Assembly (NCBI GenBank): GCA_031552405.1
Contig: JAVBMN010000006.1
Span: forward strand, 1 to 64,000
Origin: UBA1794 sp031552405
GTDB taxonomy: Bacteria > Bacteroidota > Bacteroidia > Bacteroidales > Bacteroidaceae
Length of the DNA stretch: 64,000 nucleotides
Reading direction: 5' to 3'
Shown: positions 57,794 through 64,000 of the stretch, one piece after another
Position numbering within the stretch: position 1 is the stretch's first letter
Layout: each line of letters opens with the position of its first letter
Position numbers and translations under genes: made by a program
The notes under the pieces: model-generated
Databases searched by the model: none
Seen by the model: only the letters and a program-made list of their open reading frames with translations
Told to the model about the DNA's origin: nothing

Positions 57794-60312
57794 TTATTGT
57801 ACAAAGAATTTCTGTCCTTCAATAAAGTATACGCCGGTGGGCAGGTTGCTCACCGGATTGCTGCCTGCCTCGAGTGTGAGGTAAGACACTACAATACCCA
57901 TTGCATTGCGAATGGCAGCCTTGCCGGGGGCGGAGGATACGATGACGATACCTTCGGGGGTAGTCAGCACCTGCAGTCCGGCAGAGGTTTCCTCCTGCTC
58001 GTCCAAGGCGGTGGGGAGCTTATTGCTGATGAAGAGTTGCGGGAAGGCTGCATATCTGGGATTATTGCTGCTGACATAAGCATAGAAAGGAGCGATTATT
58101 GTGACGCTCTCCACCTTCTCAAATTCATTACCATTCAATGTCCATCCATTAGTGATAGTCTGACTTTGGTATACACCGTGAAGGGAATGAGTAGTGCTTT
58201 CGCCAATAGACAGGTTCTCCGACTTATACACGGCACATCCTTCTTCTTCATTACTTGCATAAAAGGTAATGGGTACTTCATCCTGCAAGGAAGCAGCATA
58301 CCCTTCACCCGGGAAAGAGAGGATGTAAGGGGTATTGCCCTTCATTTTTCCCTCTTTCGTACTCACAAAACATACGGTATTATCTACCGCATCTTTTTCG
58401 GGAATAACAAGCTCACGCAGCCAAAAGTGGCCGGGGTTGTTTTCTGTGATCGGCATGATCTCTCCACTCTCTAACTTGCTTGAGTCATATTTTTCTGTCT
58501 TATAACCCGTCACATCGAAAGGCAGCACAATCGTCTGCCAGCCGTAGGAAGTAGTGGTAGCCCATACTTTGGGATCACGGTCATAGCTGATATACTTAGC
58601 TTTAAACCCCTTCGGGCAATGGAAATCATTCCCATCGCTGAGCGTGATACAGGGAGCAGTACCGCCATAAATACCGTTATGTATGTCTTCCGGAGCTTCG
58701 GAGGGTAGATACACAAGACAGTTGGAATTCAAACCGGCAAATGCGGTTTCCGCAATATCCGTGGCTGTGGCGTTCTCCAAGTTCATAGAGGTAACTTTGC
58801 CTAATCTACTACCTTTCCTATTTCGGTATAACCCACAGAAGCTATTTTTGCAGCCACAATACTCCTTTTGTCATCACTAATACTTGCGATGGTAGGAATT
58901 GATTTCCAGAAAGTAGCAGTCGAGTAAGCTTTTTCTGAATCTACCGGAACGTACAGTATTTTGACAGAAGTGGGAAATGCATCCGGAAAGGTTGCCGGAA
59001 CGCTCCCCGTTGCAGTTACGGAAACCAAGGAGCTACAGTTGGCAAAAATCCAAGGACCAAAGCTCGTCACACTCCCCGGTATCGTAATAGAGACCAAATC
59101 TTCACAATTAGTGAATGCCCATTGCCCAATGCTTGTTACTCCCTCAGGAATTACCATGGAGACTAGGGAAGTGTAAGCAAAAGCCGCATACCCAATACTC
59201 GTCACACTCTCAGGAATTGCAATGGAGGTCAAATAGGCACAATTCGAAAAAGCCTCTCTTCCAATCGTTTTCAAGTTGCTTGTTCCGGAAAAAGTAATAT
59301 TGCTCAAGCGGGAGTTATTAAAAGCCTGTTCCTTAATACTCGTTACACTCTCAGGAATTACAATGGATTTCAACGTGGTAGAAGCATTGAAGGCATACGT
59401 TCCAATAGCCGTTACATTATACGTGATACCTCTATAGGTTGCTGTTGGAGGGATGTTGATCATTGCTGTTTCGGAATTATTTGCAAAACCTTTCACCTCA
59501 ACGGTGTTTCCTGTCAGGATGTTGTACTTTATCCCATTGTCGGTAAACACTCTTTCAACGATTCCTCCATTATATTCGAAAATGTTCCAGTCGCCATTAG
59601 ATTTATACGCTTCAACGTAACCAACAGGTACATACAAAGTAGAGGCTTCGACAATATCAAAGAAAGGATAATCAGAATCCCAAGGGAGAACGATGGGGGC
59701 GATATATTCTACAATTACAGAAGCCAAGGGGCACTCGGAAAAAGCTTTGGCCCCAATACTCGTTACGCTCTTGGGGAGGGTCAAAAAGTTTAAAGATTTA
59801 CATCGAAAAAACGCCTCGTTGTCTATAGTTGTACCCATACCTTCAAGTATCGTAACGGAGATTAAAGAATCACATAGAGAAAACGCCGTTTTTCCAATAG
59901 TACGTACACTCCCCGGAATTGTAATAGATTTTAAATGCGAGAAGGAAAACGCATCTTTCCCAATACTCGTTACACTCTCCGGAATCGTTATGGATTTAAT
60001 TTCACCCAGATAAAATCCAGATTCTTTGATCTCCGTTACACTCTCAGGAATCGTTATCGTTTTGGCGATACAGGCGCGAAAAGCAGACGACCCAATAGCT
60101 GTCACATTATACGTGATTCCACTATAGGTTACGGTCTCAGGTATGACAATCGTTTTATCCGCACCTGGCTTATATGCATTATATGCAACCTCAACAGTTT
60201 TATCCGACAGTTTTGTGTACTCGATCTCTATACCGTCTTCGTTCTCTATTTTAAATGCCCAGCACTGCATCGATAACAACGCAAGCATTGTACTTAGCAA
60301 ATATTTATACAT
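57794..60312 (-). pseudogene. BspA-like leucine-rich-repeat surface protein, frameshifted
   Basis: Starts at 60312 with a signal peptide (MYKYLLSTMLALLSMQCWAF) and BspA/LRR_5 repeats of the form TSIGxxAFxxCxxLxSxxIPxSV (about residues 65-450). The first frame ends at a TAG at 58801-58803, after GYTEIGKVVD. The second frame resumes at once (GKVTSMNLENA to 57794) with the same C-terminal domain as the intact paralogue. A single lost T in GATTTAGG near 58803 would restore one 839-residue frame. As it stands, the C-terminal domain is not translated with the repeats, so it is probably inactive or phase-variable. Confidence 0.75.
57796..58047. repeat. 252-bp near-identical direct repeat, copy 1
   Basis: The 3' end of the frameshifted LRR gene. 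By my alignment it differs from 60372-60623 at only about six positions in 252. It encodes the common C-terminal 80 residues (ALDEQEETSAGLQVLTTPEG onward). Confidence 0.9.
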
Positions 60313-60369
60313 TATATGAAATTTAATTATCCGATAATTGTTTTGATTTTCTATTTATCATTCCTCTGG

Positions 60370-62670
60370 CTATTGTACGAAGAATTTCTGTCCTTCAATA
60401 AAGTATACGCCGGTGGGCAGGTTGCTGACCGGATTGCTGCCTGCCTCGAGTGTGAGGTAAGACACTACAATACCCATTGCATTGCGGATGGCAGCCTTGC
60501 CGGGGGCGGAGGATACGATGACGATGCCTTCGGGGGTAGTCAGCACCTGCAGTCCGGCAGAGGTTTCCTCCTGCTCGTCCAAGGCGGTGGGGAGCTTGTT
60601 GCTGATGAGGAGTTGCGGGAAGGAAGATTCACCTTCGGGAAGCTTGTTAGTACGGAAATAGGCATAGAAAGGCTCGATAAGAGTGCTTCCGGTTACTTCG
60701 TCAAACTGTGCACCTTTATTAACGTCATTCAATATCCACCCCTGGGTGATAGCCTGTTTTTGGTACACGCCGATAAGAGAGTGAGAGTCTCCATCTGTAG
60801 TCAGGTTATTTGTGGCGGGTATTGAGCAGTTACTTGCGGTGAAAGTAATGGCTCCTTCATCCTGTAAGGAGTTGGCATTAAACTCTGCACCCGGGAAGGA
60901 GATGATGTACGGGGTATTGGCTTTCAATGTTCCATCTGCTGTACTTTCGAAAGTGACCACACCCTTCTCGGCAGTGACGAGTGAGCGCAGCCAGAAGTTG
61001 CCTCCAGCTTCAGGATCTGTCGTTACAGGGAAGATCTTTTTATCACCTTCAAAGCCTATTTCGGTTTCATAATCCGTTGCATCAAAAGGCAGCACAATCG
61101 TCTGCCAGCCGTTGGAGGTGGTGCTTGCGTACACTTTAGGGGTGCGGGTATAGCTGATATAATCAGCTTTAAACTCCTTCGGGCAATAGAAATCTTCACC
61201 GTCAGTAAGTGTGATCTTTTCAGCAGCACCTCCATAAATACCATTACGTACGCCCTTTGGTCCATTCAAGGGCAGATACACTAAACAGTTTGGACTAAGC
61301 CCTGCAAAATGCGTACTTGTAAGGCCAGAGGGAATTGTAGTAGCAGCGCTCAAGTCGACAGAGGTGAGCTCACTTTCGTTCAACCCTGCTATCATTGAGG
61401 TGTAGTTTTTTGATATGATGCCTATTCCTTTCTTTACCACAACGTTCCTTCTATCCGCACTGAGACCTGCAATAATTTCGATATCCTTCCAGTTAACCGC
61501 TTCTAAATAACCTGCTTCTGAGCCCCATGGAGTGTAAAGAACTTCGCAGAGGACAGGTCTCAATGCTCCAGAACCAAGAGTTGGTGGAGTGGTACCTAAT
61601 ACTGTCATAGTAGTTAGTTCCCAACAGTCGTAAAAAGCATTATCCCCAATACTAGTTACTCCGGAAGGTATCTCTATAGAGGACAATAAGTCGCAGCAAG
61701 AAAAAGCCTTATCCCCAATACTAGTTACTCCGAAAGGTATCTCTATAGAGGGCAATGAGGAGCATTTATAAAAAGCCTCAGTCCCGATACTTTTTAGCTT
61801 GCTGCTGGCAGAAAAGGTTACAGCGGCCAACTGCTCGCATCGATAAAAAACCCCTCTCTGAATGCTATCAACATTATCAGGAACTGCAATAGATTTCAAA
61901 GCACTGCAGTTGCTAAAGGCATAATTCCCAATACTATCCAACTGACTACCAAGAGAAAAGGTTACGGATGTCAATTTTTCGCAGATATAGAAAGCATAAA
62001 ATCCAATACTTGTAACACCATCAGGAATCGCAATAGAGGTTAAAGATTTGCAGTTATGGAAAGCCGATTCTTCTATCTTTTTCAGTGGGCTATTATCCGG
62101 AAAAGTAACAGATTCCAATTTGTTGCAGTTATAGAATACAAATTTCTCAATGCTTGTCAATCCAATAGGTATCTCGATGGAAAGTATACCTGTACTATGA
62201 AAAGCCCGTTCCGCAAGAATCGTGAGCTGACTGCCTGCTGAAAAAGTAACAGAGCTTAAGGCTTTACACCAATAAAAAGCTTCTTTCCCGATACTTGTTA
62301 CACTTGCAGGGATCGTGACGGAGGTCATTAGGGAACACTCGTAGAAAGCCTGCTCTCCAATACTTGTCACCCCTTCAGGAATGGTGACGGAGGTTAAATG
62401 AGTGCGAGTAGTAAGAGAAGCAAAAGCCCTGTCATCAATAGCCACCACTTTATATATAATATTATCATCTAAATAGGTTACAGTAGGAGGTATATCAATG
62501 TGACTGGCCGCGTAATTACACTTTACCACGCTAACGGTTCTGTTTCCCTCTTCAGTAGATCGAATTTTATACTCGATCTCTATACCATCTTTGTTATTTT
62601 TTTCAAATGCCCAGCACTGCACCGATAGCAGCGCAAGCACCATTGCACATAGTAATTGTTTATACTTCAT
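60370..62670 (-). CDS. BspA-like leucine-rich-repeat surface protein
   Basis: A 766-residue exported protein from the ATG at 62670 (MKYKQLLCAMVLALLSVQCW signal peptide). About 13 LRR_5 repeats fill residues 60-390, mostly TSIGxxAFxxCxxLTSVTIPxG. A beta-rich middle (residues about 430-690) with GWQTIVLPFDATDY follows, then a C-terminal domain (IVIVSSAPGKAAIRNAMG, LPTGVYFIEGQKFFVQ) resembling bacterial surface-sorting tails. BspA proteins bind host proteins and mediate adhesion in oral species; here the role is inferred only. It heads a two-LRR-gene locus with the frameshifted paralogue 57 bases downstream. Confidence 0.85.
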   Translation of the reverse strand: MKYKQLLCAMVLALLSVQCWAFEKNNKDGIEIEYKIRSTEEGNRTVSVVKCNYAASHIDIPPTVTYLDDNIIYKVVAIDDRAFASLTTRTHLTSVTIPEGVTSIGEQAFYECSLMTSVTIPASVTSIGKEAFYWCKALSSVTFSAGSQLTILAERAFHSTGILSIEIPIGLTSIEKFVFYNCNKLESVTFPDNSPLKKIEESAFHNCKSLTSIAIPDGVTSIGFYAFYICEKLTSVTFSLGSQLDSIGNYAFSNCSALKSIAVPDNVDSIQRGVFYRCEQLAAVTFSASSKLKSIGTEAFYKCSSLPSIEIPFGVTSIGDKAFSCCDLLSSIEIPSGVTSIGDNAFYDCWELTTMTVLGTTPPTLGSGALRPVLCEVLYTPWGSEAGYLEAVNWKDIEIIAGLSADRRNVVVKKGIGIISKNYTSMIAGLNESELTSVDLSAATTIPSGLTSTHFAGLSPNCLVYLPLNGPKGVRNGIYGGAAEKITLTDGEDFYCPKEFKADYISYTRTPKVYASTTSNGWQTIVLPFDATDYETEIGFEGDKKIFPVTTDPEAGGNFWLRSLVTAEKGVVTFESTADGTLKANTPYIISFPGAEFNANSLQDEGAITFTASNCSIPATNNLTTDGDSHSLIGVYQKQAITQGWILNDVNKGAQFDEVTGSTLIEPFYAYFRTNKLPEGESSFPQLLISNKLPTALDEQEETSAGLQVLTTPEGIVIVSSAPGKAAIRNAMGIVVSYLTLEAGSNPVSNLPTGVYFIEGQKFFVQ
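60372..60623. repeat. 252-bp near-identical direct repeat, copy 2
   Basis: The 3' end of the intact LRR gene, matching 57796-58047 at about 246 of 252 bases, while the LRR parts upstream are much more different. This points to gene conversion or recent recombination at the 3' ends. Confidence 0.9.
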
Positions 62671-62719
62671 ATACACTCTGATTTGTTAATAAGCTAATTT
62701 GTATTCTATAAATAATGCA

Positions 62720-62727
62720 CAAAAGTA
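62720..62727 (-). promoter_or_regulatory. -7 box for the LRR locus
   Basis: On the minus strand this reads TACTTTTG (TAnnTTTG), 50 bases before the LRR ATG at 62670. Confidence 0.4.
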
Positions 62728-62828
62728 AATCGATTCCCAAAGACGGTGTGGACAAATGATATAAATATGGTTTGCAAAATCGTAAAAGGAACATTTTCAA
62801 AAGAATCAAAGCCATAAAAGGATCCGCA

Positions 62829-62861
62829 TTTGCACAAATCTGCGTATTTGTTGTATATTTG
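62829..62861 (+). promoter_or_regulatory. Bacteroidetes promoter abutting the final AraC gene
   Basis: TTTG at 62829-62832 and TATATTTG at 62854-62861 are 21 bases apart, a full -33/-7 pair. The ATG at 62867 follows only five bases later, so the transcript probably begins at or close to the start codon. Confidence 0.7.
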
Positions 62862-62866
62862 CACCC

Positions 62867-64000
62867 ATGAATGCCTCATTGGTTTGGAATGAAATAGCCA
62901 CTTGTATACCCTGCTTCTCGGCCATTATGTGGCTTTCCATGTTGCTGATAGCAAGGTATGACAGCTATACGCTGCTGGAACGCAGCATTAAACATACACT
63001 GCTTTGGTTCTATGGGTTGAGTGTATTCGTGTGGCTTTCCTTTTATATCTATAATTACCTGCCGGCTGGGTTTGTGTACATAGGCAGTTTTACCTACGTG
63101 GCAGCATTATGGATGATGGTCAGTTACTATCGGTATATCTGCCAGCTGACCTCACCGGATATACGGGAGTACGGCTTTGTGTGGCACTATCTCATAGCTG
63201 CTGTAATACCGGGGGGATTGCTTGTCTGCTCATTCTTTGTGCCGTTTGATGTACAGCTGGAGCTTGTTACGGGGCGGGGCAACTGGGTTCGGGGCTATGA
63301 AGCCTATTCCTTCCTGTTCCTGTCAAAACCCATGCTGCTGGGTATTTATGGGCTGGCTTATAGCATAACGTCTGCACTGGCACTATTTATTTACTATGCA
63401 GAGGCAAAGAAGAAAGAAGACGCACCCATACGCCTAACCCGCTGGGTGATGCTACTTATAGGTATTACACTGACCCTGCTCGTATTTGCGCTTTTCATGT
63501 TTCTGGTTCCGCGTTCCGAGCTCACGATTGTGGGAGGTTTTATAGCACTGATCGTGCTTTCCTGCGCACAGCATATTGTGCTGGGGTATAATGTGATCCG
63601 CCGTAACTTTCTGCTCTACCTGGTAAAAGTGAAAGAGGCGGAAGAAGAGCACATAAAAGCACCGGAGTCCCCGCTACCAGCCAAAAGAGAATACAAGCGC
63701 ACCTCCGAAGTACGCCTTTCACGAGAAGGAAAGCTGGTCTCGACCCCTCTTACCCGAAAGCGATTCGAAGGGTATATACAGACTCACAAGCCTCACCTCA
63801 ATCCCAAGCTGAAGATCACCGACCTGACAGTTCCGCTCAAGGTAAACCGGACGGTTCTATCTAATTTTGTGAATCAGACCTACGGTTTCAACTTTAACCG
63901 CTACATCAACCACCTGCGGCTAAAGGAAGTAGAACGGCTGCAAAAGATGCCTTCGAATGTAAATATCGAATTATCCAAACTGATTGTCATGGCCGGATTT
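62867..64000 (+). CDS. Membrane-anchored AraC-type regulator (partial, runs off the window)
   Basis: The frame is open from 62867 to the window end with no stop (378 residues). The first 250 residues have about seven hydrophobic helices (FSAIMWLSMLLIARY, TLLWFYGLSVFVWLSFYIY and so on), then a polar linker with a basic patch (AKREYKRTSEVRL). The start of a C-terminal AraC-type helix-turn-helix domain follows (DLTVPLKVNRTVLSNFVNQTYGFNFNRYINHLR in pieces). Such 7TM-AraC proteins are common in Bacteroidales and act as one-component membrane regulators. The divergent LRR locus is a plausible target. Confidence 0.85.
   Translation, partial: MNASLVWNEIATCIPCFSAIMWLSMLLIARYDSYTLLERSIKHTLLWFYGLSVFVWLSFYIYNYLPAGFVYIGSFTYVAALWMMVSYYRYICQLTSPDIREYGFVWHYLIAAVIPGGLLVCSFFVPFDVQLELVTGRGNWVRGYEAYSFLFLSKPMLLGIYGLAYSITSALALFIYYAEAKKKEDAPIRLTRWVMLLIGITLTLLVFALFMFLVPRSELTIVGGFIALIVLSCAQHIVLGYNVIRRNFLLYLVKVKEAEEEHIKAPESPLPAKREYKRTSEVRLSREGKLVSTPLTRKRFEGYIQTHKPHLNPKLKITDLTVPLKVNRTVLSNFVNQTYGFNFNRYINHLRLKEVERLQKMPSNVNIELSKLIVMAGF

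Overview
The window is chromosomal DNA from a member of the Bacteroidales, most likely a Parabacteroides-like (Tannerellaceae) gut bacterium. The evidence is the Bacteroidetes -7 promoter box TAnnTTTG found before many genes, a fused GldF-GldG protein, a GGGtGRT-family protein, BspA-type leucine-rich-repeat surface proteins, and a truncated integrase of the kind carried by Bacteroidetes conjugative elements. The genus is inferred. No rRNA, tRNA or CRISPR array was seen.

Layout. 1-5.5 kb (minus): a tripartite RND efflux operon (adaptor, pump, TolC-like channel). 5.6-8.6 kb: a FemAB/GNAT-like acyltransferase, then a plus-strand trio (DUF2520 Rossmann protein, KdsC-like phosphatase, Maf pyrophosphatase). 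8.7-12.2 kb (minus): a large hybrid sensor kinase with a periplasmic binding-protein-like sensor, and a rubredoxin. 12.3-17.7 kb (minus): a five-gene operon of ECF S-component-like protein, phosphoribosyltransferase, TonB-dependent receptor, DUF362 protein and membrane polyferredoxin, preceded by a long structured leader. 18.1-19.0 kb: a short-palindrome array and a DUF4160/DUF2442 pair. 19.0-21.1 kb (minus): uvrB.

21.25-45.87 kb (plus) is the outstanding region: 19 consecutive co-directional genes with gaps of at most 33 bases and many overlapping starts and stops, apparently one 24.6-kb operon. It joins isoprenoid chemistry (ferredoxin, HpnH-like radical SAM enzyme, DUF116-polyprenyl synthase fusion, small prenyltransferase-fold protein, squalene-hopene-cyclase-like class II cyclase) to an electron-transfer chain (fused NuoE-NuoF-type NADH module, NuoG N-terminal-like protein without a catalytic domain, NapH-like membrane polyferredoxin, exported NapG-like ferredoxin). 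With these are six exported beta-propeller proteins, an FtsX-type ABC exporter, an aquaglyceroporin and a CobW-type metallochaperone GTPase. I infer a dedicated NADH-to-periplasm redox system that uses or makes a cyclic terpenoid. I know of no described system with this composition.

45.9-52.2 kb: a second array of the same CAGGCCTG repeat, an Amt ammonium transporter (minus), an intergenic repeat region, the GldF-GldG fusion, and a NifU-like/GGGtGRT pair ending in a clear terminator. 52.2-57.5 kb is a decayed accessory patch: truncated integrase joined head to head with another truncated element gene, an aspartyl-protease remnant, then a live cassette (RibD/DHFR-like reductase, AraC regulator, iron alcohol dehydrogenase, iron-sulfur flavoprotein) and a nonsense-mutated flavodoxin gene. 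57.5-62.7 kb (minus): two BspA-like LRR proteins, one frameshifted, sharing a near-identical 252-bp 3' end, with a 58-residue peptide gene downstream. The window ends inside a membrane-anchored AraC-type regulator.
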